From: Methylobacterium haplocladii
GTDB lineage: Bacteria; Pseudomonadota; Alphaproteobacteria; Rhizobiales; Beijerinckiaceae
Length of the DNA stretch: 64,000 nt
Assembly: GCF_007992175.1 (NCBI RefSeq)
Contig: NZ_BJZT01000018.1
Location: 52,532-116,531, forward strand
Reading direction: 5' to 3'
Below, in pieces: positions 17,147 to 23,940 of this stretch. The notes under the pieces were generated by a model. It had not been told where the DNA came from, made no database searches, and saw nothing but the letters and a program-made list of their open reading frames with translations. How positions within the stretch are numbered: the stretch's first letter is position 1; every line of letters begins with the position of its first letter. The position numbers and the translations under genes are program-made.

Positions 17147-17595
17147 GCGTCACCGTCGGCGACGGCCGTCATCGCGTCGCGCAGGACGCGGTCGATCTCG
17201 TAGACGTCGTGTTTCGTCAGGTGCGGCAGCACGAGGGAGACGTCGCCGGGCACCGCGAGAAGCCGGCTGCGCAGCTTCACCATCTCGCCGGCCCAGCGGG
17301 AGCCGGCCTCGGTCGCGTCGAGCATGCTTCCGCGGATGGTCGCGTTCTTCAGCGCATGCCCATCGGCCTGCTCCTTCGCCAGACGGGCGCGCTCAGCCGT
17401 CAGATCCGGAGCACCCTCGCCGCGACCGGCAGCAACCTCGCGGAGGTGGCGGATGTAGTTCAGGGTCGACGCATCAAGGTCGAAACGGCCACGGCCGACC
17501 CGAACCACGATGCCCTTCTCGGCAAGCTGCGAGACCCGGCGCGACGACAGGTCGAAGGCCGCCGCGATGCGCTCCATGGTGACCGGCTCAGTCAC
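17143..17595 (-). CDS. Terminase small subunit, Nu1-like
   Basis: 150 residues from the GTG at 17595 (preceded by GGGGGC); an ATG at 17577 is possible. The winged-helix start (IAAAFDLSSRRVSQLAEKG) is followed by the RGRFDLDAS turn, a helix, and the ERARLAKEQADGHALKN segment typical of lambda Nu1-type DNA-packaging proteins. It would recognise the element's or phage's pac/cos DNA. No large terminase subunit is in the island, so packaging would need one supplied by another phage. It heads a run of ATGA-overlapping genes. Confidence 0.7.
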   Translation of the reverse strand: MTEPVTMERIAAAFDLSSRRVSQLAEKGIVVRVGRGRFDLDASTLNYIRHLREVAAGRGEGAPDLTAERARLAKEQADGHALKNATIRGSMLDATEAGSRWAGEMVKLRSRLLAVPGDVSLVLPHLTKHDVYEIDRVLRDAMTAVADGDA

Positions 17596-17728
17596 GGCCG
17601 CCCCCAAAAGGAAACGGAAGCCCCAACAAAAAGTCTGCAGCGATCGGAGGGCCGGGGTGTCTCCCCCGCAACAGGTCGGACGGGGTTGCAGGACCCGCTG
17701 CGCCTGCCCGGGGCTCTGGCCATCCCCA

Positions 17729-17962
17729 TCACGCTGCGATCCGTGCTGCGGCTGCGGGTGCAGGGGTGTGATCGTCGGGGCCGTCGAGCGGCGGCAGGTT
17801 CACCCCGTCCGCGACAAGCTGAGCGCGCAGGGCACGCCTCAGATACTCGCCGGCGCTCGTGCGCTGCTGGCGGGCTGCGCCGACGATGGCTCCGGTGAGA
17901 CCGGGCTCAGCACGGAAGCGGACGATCTCCGGGAAGTTCTTGGCGCGACGATATGCCGACAC
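17729..17962 (-). CDS. Ribbon-helix-helix DNA-binding protein
   Basis: 77 residues from the GTG at 17962, which has GGAG 8 nt upstream. EIVRFRAEPGLTGAIVGAAR, then TSAGEYLRRALRAQL, fits the beta strand and two helices of an Arc/CopG-type regulator. It lies between the packaging-like operon and a region of dyad-symmetric repeats (18112-18220) and an inverted repeat (18032-18057), either of which could be its binding site. A likely role is control of replication or of the downstream operon. Confidence 0.6.
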   Translation of the reverse strand: MSAYRRAKNFPEIVRFRAEPGLTGAIVGAARQQRTSAGEYLRRALRAQLVADGVNLPPLDGPDDHTPAPAAAARIAA

Positions 17963-18031
17963 GATCAATCTCCGGTGAAGGCGACGCACGTTGCCGTTGC
18001 GTGTCACTAGCATTGGATCAGTCCGGTCGAG

Positions 18032-18057
18032 CGAGCAATATTTCGCGTTATTGCTCG
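18032..18057. repeat. Perfect 9-bp inverted repeat upstream of RHH gene
   Basis: CGAGCAATA and TATTGCTCG separated by 8 nt, 70 bp upstream of the RHH start codon. It is AT-richer than its surroundings. It could be an operator or part of a replication origin. Confidence 0.55.
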
Positions 18058-18111
18058 TGCGTGCTTGTCGTTGTTTGCCCGCGATTACGGCTTTGGGCCA
18101 CCGCCGCGCTG

Positions 18112-18220
18112 ATGACGCATGACGCTTGATGACGCGTCATTGCCAATAGGCGTCTTACGGGTGCGCGCACGCGTGTACGGGTAGAACGAGGATGACGTGT
18201 CATAATCCGTCATGCGTCAT
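18112..18220. repeat. Dyad-symmetric repeat array, candidate replication origin
   Basis: Two 13-mers, ATGACGCATGACG (18112-18124) and its exact reverse complement (18208-18220), flank two 12-bp palindromes, ATGACGCGTCAT (18129-18140) and ATGACGTGTCAT (18192-18203). The spacer between 13-mer and palindrome is 4 nt on each side, and 51 bp lie in the centre. In all, eight GACG-type half sites sit next to the primase-helicase genes, as iterons do in P4-type elements. The last repeat overlaps the end of the helicase gene. Confidence 0.6.
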
Positions 18221-19613
18221 TCGATCCGTATGGCTCATCGAGGCGCAGGCGCAGACCCGAGAAGCCGCGGGCATGCATGGTCCGGCGCGGCATGAACCCC
18301 TTCCGCCGCATCGCCGGGCCGAACGCCTTCACCGTGCCCGGCGTGTCGCCGGCGGCCTTGGCGTAGGTGCTCCACGACTCGAACAGGTCGGTCGTTCGAT
18401 CCCAGACGTTGGGCTCGCCAGTCCGCACATCGCACTTCTCAGCGAGCCATTGGGCCATCAGGTCCTGCTCGGAGAAATAGGCGTCGGTCGCGTCCACCAC
18501 GCTCTCAGGCCTGACCAGACCGTTCTGCTGCCAGTCCAGCCCGCCTTCGATCATCCATCGCAGGATCGCCGGCCACTCGGCCTTCAGCTTGTCCTCAAGC
18601 TCGCGGTCCGGGCGCTCGGGCTTCCGGATAAAGGGGATGATGTTGAACCGGCGACGGGCGGCGTCGTCGACGTTCCGGAGCATCGGCTGATGGTTGCCGA
18701 CGATCGTCAGCTTGAAGGTCGGCGTGAAGGTGAAGAAGTCTTGGCGCATGAACCGCGCGGTGACGGGGTCGCCGCCGGTGAGCGATTTGATCCGCGCCTC
18801 GGCCCAGGATCGATCCTCCTCGGTTTCCGAAGCGGTGACGAGCCGAGCTCCCCGAAGCATCGCCATGTCGGTCGGATGCTTATCGGCCTTGGACGCGGTG
18901 AACGTGTCCATCGCCGCGGTCTTGGCATAGGCGCTCAGGATCGCGGTGAGCACGTTCAGGAACACGCTCTTGCCGTTGCCGCCCGGCCCGTAGACGAACA
19001 CCAGGGCATGTTCCCGGGTGAGCCCGGTCAGCGCGTAGCCACACCATTGGCGCAGGAACCGGATCAGGCCTGCATCACTGCCGGTGGCCTGATCCAGGAA
19101 CGCGAGCCAGAGGGGGCATTCCGGTGTCGCGGCGGGCGCGACGGCCGTCAGTTTCGTGATGCGTTCCCCTCGGTTAGCCGCGCGCAGCTCGCCGGTCCTC
19201 AAGTCGACCGTCCCGCCGGGCGTCCCGAGCAACCAAGGATCCGGATCCCAAACCTCGGCTGTCACCGCGAAAATGGGATCGGCCCTGCAGAACCGTTCGA
19301 CGCCGCTGGCAAAGCTGGTCTTGCTGGCGATGAACCGGGTCTTCGGATCTTCGTGTGCGCAGAGCTCCCGGGCCAACTCCCGCGCCCAGTGGAAGGCTAC
19401 CTGCACCCGGTTGGGTATCCAGGCTGCACCGTCCCATCCGAACCACCCGCCGGTGTCGTGGCAGAACAGGAGCTTGCCCTCATGCCGCTCCGCAAAGGTG
19501 CGAGCCGCCCAATCCTCGGTGAGTAGGTCGCCGTTCCGCTTTGGTCTGTCCTGAGACTGACCGTCCTCTTGGAACGCTAACAGTCGATGGATGTCTTCAA
19601 CGCCGGCTGCCAT
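18210..19613 (-). CDS. D5/P4-type replicative helicase (phage/plasmid primase family, C-terminal)
   Basis: 467 residues. An N-terminal D5-N-like region (about 30-200) precedes an SF3-type ATPase with Walker A GPGGNGKS near residue 213, an acidic Walker B-like segment (LVTASETEE) and the sensor region KLTIVGNHQP. It would unwind the element's origin. Its start overlaps the prim-pol gene by 17 bp, so the two activities that are one chain in phage P4 alpha are here split into two coupled genes. Its 3' end runs into the symmetric repeat array. Confidence 0.85.
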   Translation of the reverse strand: MAAGVEDIHRLLAFQEDGQSQDRPKRNGDLLTEDWAARTFAERHEGKLLFCHDTGGWFGWDGAAWIPNRVQVAFHWARELARELCAHEDPKTRFIASKTSFASGVERFCRADPIFAVTAEVWDPDPWLLGTPGGTVDLRTGELRAANRGERITKLTAVAPAATPECPLWLAFLDQATGSDAGLIRFLRQWCGYALTGLTREHALVFVYGPGGNGKSVFLNVLTAILSAYAKTAAMDTFTASKADKHPTDMAMLRGARLVTASETEEDRSWAEARIKSLTGGDPVTARFMRQDFFTFTPTFKLTIVGNHQPMLRNVDDAARRRFNIIPFIRKPERPDRELEDKLKAEWPAILRWMIEGGLDWQQNGLVRPESVVDATDAYFSEQDLMAQWLAEKCDVRTGEPNVWDRTTDLFESWSTYAKAAGDTPGTVKAFGPAMRRKGFMPRRTMHARGFSGLRLRLDEPYGSNDA

Positions 19614-20463
19614 CGCGAGCCTCCCTGCGCCGCAGTTCCTTTCGCGCGATCGATCCGACCGTCTTCGTGACCTCCTCCGGCTTCAGCGGCGGACGGCACC
19701 GTGCCTGGTTCCAAGCCTGGACGAGTTCGTGAGCTACGCCGGGATCAACGTACCGGCGCAGTAGGTGACCGGTGAGCTGCGCCACGGAATGATTGCGGGC
19801 GCCGTCACCGACCCCTTCAATGACGAGACGCCGCCATTCCGATGTCTGACGGCCGCCGCCAGCTCGGTCTCGGGTGAGCGCCTGGACGAGCCACAGCGGC
19901 ATCTCCGCCGGCACTACGTCGTCGGGGTGATGGTCCACCGACCACGCATACGACCGCCCCGAGGCGTGCAGGCTCGGCGGGGCGACGACGTACCCGCCTG
20001 CGCCGCGGATATCGAGACCGGGGGCGAGACCGCCTTTGTCGCCGGCGCTGTTCCGGATCTCGATGCCGGCGGGAGGCCGGAAGAAGATGTGCTGGCCTCC
20101 GCCACCGGTGAGCGCTCGCGTGGTCTCGGGCAGCGGACCGTGCTCGGCCTCCAGAGCGTCCAAGCTGGCGTCGCCGCCGTGTCGCGGGTCGACGTCGAGC
20201 ACGACGGCCGGGCCAGTCGCCAAACCGATGTTCGCGAACGGCGCCGTGGTGAACCAGTGCCGGACGATGCCCTCGTTGCTGGTCGCGTTGGTAAGACCGC
20301 GCGGCGCGAGCTTCGCCATGGGATGCTTGCCTGCATCTTCGCAAGTCGGGTTGCCGCAGGTGCAGACGAGGCGGCCGGACGCACCTTCCCGTATCCCATG
20401 AAGCGGGAAGACCTTGGCCCCGCGCTTGATCAGGTAGAGGGCGGCGTCGAGGCGATCCGTCAT
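19597..20463 (-). CDS. Bifunctional DNA primase/polymerase (prim-pol)
   Basis: 288 residues of the archaeo-eukaryotic primase superfamily (PF09250). A Cys cluster (CTCGNPTCEDAGKHP) precedes the catalytic acidic block VVLDVDPRHGG, and the His-containing strand GGGGQHIFF and GLDIRGAGGYVVAPPS complete the active site. It makes primers, and perhaps short DNA, for element replication. It lies within an operon with overlaps on both sides: ATGA with the 126-residue gene upstream and 17 bp with the helicase downstream. Confidence 0.88.
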   Translation of the reverse strand: MTDRLDAALYLIKRGAKVFPLHGIREGASGRLVCTCGNPTCEDAGKHPMAKLAPRGLTNATSNEGIVRHWFTTAPFANIGLATGPAVVLDVDPRHGGDASLDALEAEHGPLPETTRALTGGGGQHIFFRPPAGIEIRNSAGDKGGLAPGLDIRGAGGYVVAPPSLHASGRSYAWSVDHHPDDVVPAEMPLWLVQALTRDRAGGGRQTSEWRRLVIEGVGDGARNHSVAQLTGHLLRRYVDPGVAHELVQAWNQARCRPPLKPEEVTKTVGSIARKELRRREARDGSRR

Positions 20464-20840
20464 GCCGCCCCCTTGGTCATCGCCCGAGCAAAATCACGCT
20501 CGATCTGCAGCCCACGGTCGGTCTGCTGGCGTTCGTAAACCTCGCGGCAGACGTCTTCAGGCTGATCGCAGTCGAGGTCGGGTAGGCCGCAGGCGAAGAC
20601 CCGGAAGCGAACACCCGGCGCGAGCTGCCGCACGGCCACGTACCAGCGGAGCGTCGTCATCCGCGGCCGCCCCGTGAGGTGATGGATCTCGACCTCGGCT
20701 CGGGACGCCTGCCGAACTCGATGGTTGCGATCCGGCCGGCGCTCGAAGAACCGGGCATCCGCGGCGATCGTCAGCTCGTTCTCATGCGTGAGCCGCTGAA
20801 GCCGACGGCGGTCGGCGCGCGCCAGGGGCTGGGGGCTCAT
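20460..20840 (-). CDS. 126-residue protein of the replication operon
   Basis: It is coupled on both sides by ATGA overlaps (with the 56-residue gene upstream and prim-pol downstream). The middle segment ADARFFERRPDRNHRVRQAS recurs in the protein at 10968-11246, so the island holds two copies of this small family. A beta-rich C-terminal half contains FRVFACGLPDLDCDQPEDV. No known domain. Its place between the regulator and the primase suggests a replication accessory role. Confidence 0.65.
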   Translation of the reverse strand: MSPQPLARADRRRLQRLTHENELTIAADARFFERRPDRNHRVRQASRAEVEIHHLTGRPRMTTLRWYVAVRQLAPGVRFRVFACGLPDLDCDQPEDVCREVYERQQTDRGLQIERDFARAMTKGAA

Positions 20841-21007
20841 GCGTAGGCTCCCCGGAGAAAGGCACGCGCCGCCACACGACTGGCGACGATGCCAAGGACG
20901 GTGCCTTCCCGATCGATCACCGCAACACAGGTCGTGGCGGCGTTCGAGGATGAACGGACCGGATTGCGAGGCTGTGGGACCGACCGTCCGCTCTGAGCTT
21001 CAGGCAT
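20837..21007 (-). CDS. 56-residue protein of the replication operon
   Basis: ATG at 21007 and TGA at 20839-20837. It overlaps the upstream HTH gene by 8 bp and the downstream gene by ATGA. The N-terminus is Ser/Pro-rich and the second half (CVAVIDREGTVLGIVASRVA) reads as a compact beta hairpin and helix. No family is recognised. The double overlap is the main evidence that it is a gene. Confidence 0.55.
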   Translation of the reverse strand: MPEAQSGRSVPQPRNPVRSSSNAATTCVAVIDREGTVLGIVASRVAARAFLRGAYA

Positions 21008-21284
21008 GCCCGTCCTCCGAGGTCGATCGCACCACCTTTCCCAGCCGGGCCACCGCCCATTCGTCGAGCAAATCGGTCGGGTAGAGCGGCACGCGGCCGT
21101 TCTTCTGGAACGGGGGGCCGCCGCCGAGACAGGCTAGCTTGGCGAGCGTCGCAATCGCCATCTCGATCCCGTAGCGGTCGAGCAGATAGCGGCTGGCTTC
21201 CCAGCGACGCAGCCGGGGCTTTCCGGCCTTCGGCGGGCAAGGCTCCGCCGGTCCCCTCGAAAGGGGCTGCTGCAGATCTGTCAT
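21000..21284 (-). CDS. Helix-turn-helix DNA-binding protein (excisionase/AlpA-like)
   Basis: 94 residues. The core RRWEASRYLLDRYGIEMAIA, then GRVPLYPTDLLDEWAVARLG, is the layout of small MerR-superfamily excisionase-type proteins found at the head of prophage and satellite replication operons. It may act as recombination directionality factor or as regulator of the operon it begins. A choice between the two cannot be made from sequence. Confidence 0.65.
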   Translation of the reverse strand: MTDLQQPLSRGPAEPCPPKAGKPRLRRWEASRYLLDRYGIEMAIATLAKLACLGGGPPFQKNGRVPLYPTDLLDEWAVARLGKVVRSTSEDGHA

Positions 21285-21345
21285 CTTCGATGCTCCTGAG
21301 ACGCCCGCGTGAGCCTACGACCTGAGGCCGGAGCGGGTCGGGCTG

Positions 21346-21852
21346 CTATTCGCCGTCGTCTTCCGCAGGCGCCGGCACTTCGGTTTCGTCGGTCACGTCG
21401 AGCACACGGAAGAGCGAGCGCGGCGCGAGCATGATGACGTTCGGTGCCGAAGCGACCACGCCCTCGCTATACGATTTTTGTTTCGTCAGCTTGCCGCCCC
21501 AGATCTCGCCGTCTTCCGTAAAATACAGAAATAGACGCCAATCTCGGTCGCCAGTATTGTATGCCTTGACGACTTCTTTGATACGGGTGCCGTTTTGAAG
21601 GCACGCGTTTACTGTTTTAAGTTGCGGTCCGGTCATTCCCAGCATTGTGAGGAAGCCATAGATCTGCGCCATCACAAGGTGATGTTCTTCGAAGATTTGC
21701 GCTGCTGTCCGACCTGAGCCACGGACGCCAGCGTCGGGGAACAGATCAGCCTGCGCCCACCCCCGGATCTGCCGGGCAATGTAGGCGGCAGACAGCGACG
21801 GCTTAGCCACCGACAGCCGTTCTGCCATCTGCCCGACCGTGAACGTCGTCAT
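21346..21852 (-). CDS. MerR-like winged-helix protein, hypothetical
   Basis: 168 residues. The N-terminal part (TVGQMAERLSVAKPSLSAAY, then IRGWAQADLFPDAGVRGSGR) looks like a MerR-type winged helix that reads DNA. A helix (FEEHHLVMAQIYGFLTMLGM) follows, and the tail is acidic. The middle of the gene (21480-21680) is AT-richer than its neighbours. Likely an element regulator; the function is inferred from the fold. Confidence 0.55.
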   Translation of the reverse strand: MTTFTVGQMAERLSVAKPSLSAAYIARQIRGWAQADLFPDAGVRGSGRTAAQIFEEHHLVMAQIYGFLTMLGMTGPQLKTVNACLQNGTRIKEVVKAYNTGDRDWRLFLYFTEDGEIWGGKLTKQKSYSEGVVASAPNVIMLAPRSLFRVLDVTDETEVPAPAEDDGE

Positions 21853-22015
21853 GCCTACTCTCCGCTATACGTAGAGCTACTATGGTGGCCTCTACGTCTT
21901 ACGTCAAGCGGAATTCGGAGCGACTGGGCATAATAGGGGTGGGAACACTGGTCCCACCCCTGAGGGGCCACGCCCAAAAAGCGGACCCTCTTGTAGCGAG
22001 CGGCGGGGTCGCCGC

Positions 22016-22267
22016 TCACTCGGCCTCAAGGTCCCGATCCCCGCCCCGCATCCAGAAGACCTGAGAGCCCTGGTTCTCCAAGGCTGCCAGCGAAGGCTCG
22101 GCGTCGCCACCGTCTTCGCGGTCCGGATCGCCGTCGATGTCGTCCAGGGCGGCGACGAGCTGGTCAACGGCGTCAAGGGCGAGGGCCAGGGCGCCCTCGA
22201 TGCGGGTTCGGGTATCTGGCGCAGGTGGCGGAGGCTGCCGCGGTCGGAAGGGTATGATGTCGGCCAT
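22016..22267 (-). CDS. Small acidic hypothetical protein
   Basis: 83 residues. A Pro-rich start (PFRPRQPPPPAP) is followed by an acidic helix (ALALALDAVDQLVAALDDI) and a run of Asp/Glu. It starts 4 nt after the stop of the upstream gene, so the two are likely co-transcribed. No known family. Confidence 0.55.
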   Translation of the reverse strand: MADIIPFRPRQPPPPAPDTRTRIEGALALALDAVDQLVAALDDIDGDPDREDGGDAEPSLAALENQGSQVFWMRGGDRDLEAE

Positions 22268-22270
22268 GGC

Positions 22271-23170
22271 TCAGCCCGGGCGCTTGCGCGAGCGGATGCC
22301 GACCACCGTGCCGATTAGCTTCTCCTGAAGCAGGTCGACCGTGTAGGGGCCGTCGCTGGCGTAGAGGAGGCGGCTGCGCTTCTGTCGCAATTCCATCATG
22401 CCCGGACCTTGCGGTCGGTTGATCGGGTCGACCCACCAGCGCGGACCGATGCCGCCGATGTCGCGATAGTTCGTCTGCAGGATCGAGCAGGCGCCGCTGT
22501 TCCACTTCAGCAGAACGAGAGCGCCCTTCATCAGCTCGGTCTTGGTTATGTCGACGAGGGCGATGTCACCGGGACGAAGGACCGGCCAGTTCGTGGCATC
22601 CTCGACGACATGCTCCAGGCAGCCTTCCGGATTGTCCGATAGCAACGGCAGATCCGCAGGGGCCGGCCCGAACTCCTCCAGAACGTCGATCGGGACCGTG
22701 ACGCCGTGGACACGATGCAGCTTCTCGATCTTCCGGCAATCGACGAAGCCTCGGCGCCCGTCGATCGGATCGAACAGCTCGATCATAGGGAACACTTCGC
22801 TACCCTCGCCGGCCTGCAGGAACGCCGGATCGAAGCTCTCGCCGATCTGCCAGATGCTAGGTCCCCTGCCGTTCACGAAGTAGGCGACGCAGAAATCCCG
22901 GCCGCGGGGTGGGATCGGCTCGACGAGCACGCTGGATCCCGGCGGCATCTTCACGCCGGCGCCGTTCTCATCGACGCGCAGGCCGTAGCTGTTCGGATGG
23001 ACGCCCGGCGGCCGCAGCATGTAGCCGAGCTTGGGTCGCTGGGCCTTTGAGGTGTCGGCGTCTCGCTTGGTGAAACGCCCGGCGGCATCCCTGAGCAGGG
23101 TGGCTCGATGGCACAGGGATGCGCCCGTGTCGGGCTTGGGGGCAGTGAGCTGAGTGGTGCGCTTCGACAT
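22271..23170 (-). CDS. Hypothetical protein with possible S24/LexA-like folds
   Basis: 299 residues with GGGGAGG before the ATG at 23170. Two segments resemble the beta-barrel part of S24 peptidases: NSYGLRVDENGAGVKMPPGS followed by VLVEP, and WPVLRPGDIALVDITKTE. The Ser/Lys pair needed for self-cleavage is not evident, so any such domain would be inactive. It stands where a phage repressor or its accessory often stands. The domain reading is uncertain; the gene itself is well supported by its ribosome site and length. Confidence 0.6.
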   Translation of the reverse strand: MSKRTTQLTAPKPDTGASLCHRATLLRDAAGRFTKRDADTSKAQRPKLGYMLRPPGVHPNSYGLRVDENGAGVKMPPGSSVLVEPIPPRGRDFCVAYFVNGRGPSIWQIGESFDPAFLQAGEGSEVFPMIELFDPIDGRRGFVDCRKIEKLHRVHGVTVPIDVLEEFGPAPADLPLLSDNPEGCLEHVVEDATNWPVLRPGDIALVDITKTELMKGALVLLKWNSGACSILQTNYRDIGGIGPRWWVDPINRPQGPGMMELRQKRSRLLYASDGPYTVDLLQEKLIGTVVGIRSRKRPG

Positions 23171-23182
23171 CTCGTCCTCCCC

Positions 23183-23530
23183 TCACAGACCGCGGGCGAT
23201 GCCGTAGGCGAAGACGCCCCCGGCGATGATCAGGACGCCGGAGACAAGGTCTCCACCGAGGTCGAGGAAGCGCAGGGCTCGGACGTGGGGCGTGTCGGGC
23301 CGGACCGGAGCGATGGCCTCCCAGGGCTCGACGGTGCCGGGTACGTGCTCGTTAATGTCCAGCATGGGTGCAGGACGGGCGTAGACAGTTGCAGTGGTCC
23401 GGCGCTTGGCCGGCGAATGGGCGAGCGGGGGCATTGCCATAACCGGGATCTCCGGGGCTGAAGGGATCGGGATGTGTTTGAGGCTGCGCTTTCGCGCAGG
23501 CGTCAGGCGCCGGCTGCGTTGCTCCTGCAT
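23183..23530 (-). CDS. Small single-pass membrane protein
   Basis: 115 residues, ending in one clear transmembrane helix (VSGVLIIAGGVFAYGIA) after a basic, Pro-rich N-terminus. The ATG at 23530 lies right after a good promoter and operator. A second ATG at 23440 has a better ribosome site (GGAGATCCC). It is the first gene of the leftward unit that is divergent from the XRE regulator. Function unknown. Confidence 0.5.
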   Translation of the reverse strand: MQEQRSRRLTPARKRSLKHIPIPSAPEIPVMAMPPLAHSPAKRRTTATVYARPAPMLDINEHVPGTVEPWEAIAPVRPDTPHVRALRFLDLGGDLVSGVLIIAGGVFAYGIARGL

Positions 23531-23540
23531 GCCGCGTCTG

Positions 23541-23553
23541 ATACCATTCGTAT
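23541..23553. promoter_or_regulatory. Operator O1, ATAC-N5-GTAT palindrome
   Basis: ATACCATTCGTAT. It covers the likely transcription start of the leftward promoter. A second copy is 38 bp away at 23579. The binding protein is probably the adjacent XRE regulator. Confidence 0.6.
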
Positions 23554-23579
23554 TAATGCACGACTGCCTGGGTCGTCAA
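23551..23579 (-). promoter_or_regulatory. Leftward sigma70-like promoter of the island
   Basis: TTGACG (23579-23574) and TTAATA (23556-23551) with a 17-bp spacer, reading toward 23530. It is bracketed by the two ATAC-N5-GTAT operators, so it can be repressed. Confidence 0.55.
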
Positions 23580-23591
23580 TACCGAAAGTAT
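23579..23591. promoter_or_regulatory. Operator O2, ATAC-N5-GTAT palindrome
   Basis: ATACCGAAAGTAT, ending 3 nt before the XRE start codon. It overlaps the -35 box of the leftward promoter and lies over the ribosome site or start region of the regulator gene, as expected for autoregulation. Confidence 0.6.
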
Positions 23592-23594
23592 CAA

Positions 23595-23831
23595 ATGCCG
23601 ATAACGACGCGTCAGGCTAAGGCGGCTCGCGCACTACTCGCGTGGTCCCAGGACGATCTGGCTAAGGCGTCTGGCGTCTCAATCCCGACGGTAAAGCGCC
23701 TGGAGGCAGACGACGGCCCGATTGGCGGCCGAGCAGACACTGGCGCAAAGCTGCAGGCCGCCCTTGAGGCTGCCGGCGTCATCTTCATCGAAGAGAATGG
23801 TGAGGGGCCGGGGGTAAGGCTGAAGAAGTAG
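23595..23831 (+). CDS. XRE-family transcriptional regulator
   Basis: 78 residues. The helix-turn-helix is RALLAWSQDDLAKASGVSIP, then TVKRLEAD, as in short Cro-like repressors; the C-terminus (LQAALEAAGVIFIEENGEGP) is the usual small dimer tail. It is divergent from a leftward island unit, and two identical-type palindromes lie between them. It probably keeps the island silent, or switches it, in the manner of a lysogeny control protein. Confidence 0.8.
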   Translation: MPITTRQAKAARALLAWSQDDLAKASGVSIPTVKRLEADDGPIGGRADTGAKLQAALEAAGVIFIEENGEGPGVRLKK

Positions 23832-23940
23832 GAACTGCCTCAAGCTTCAATGCTGCCTCGGCTATATTGTGTAAGTTACACACTGAGTCGAACAAGAAAA
23901 ATCCTTGGCCAGCAGTGGCCGCACCAACCTAGTGGCCAGG

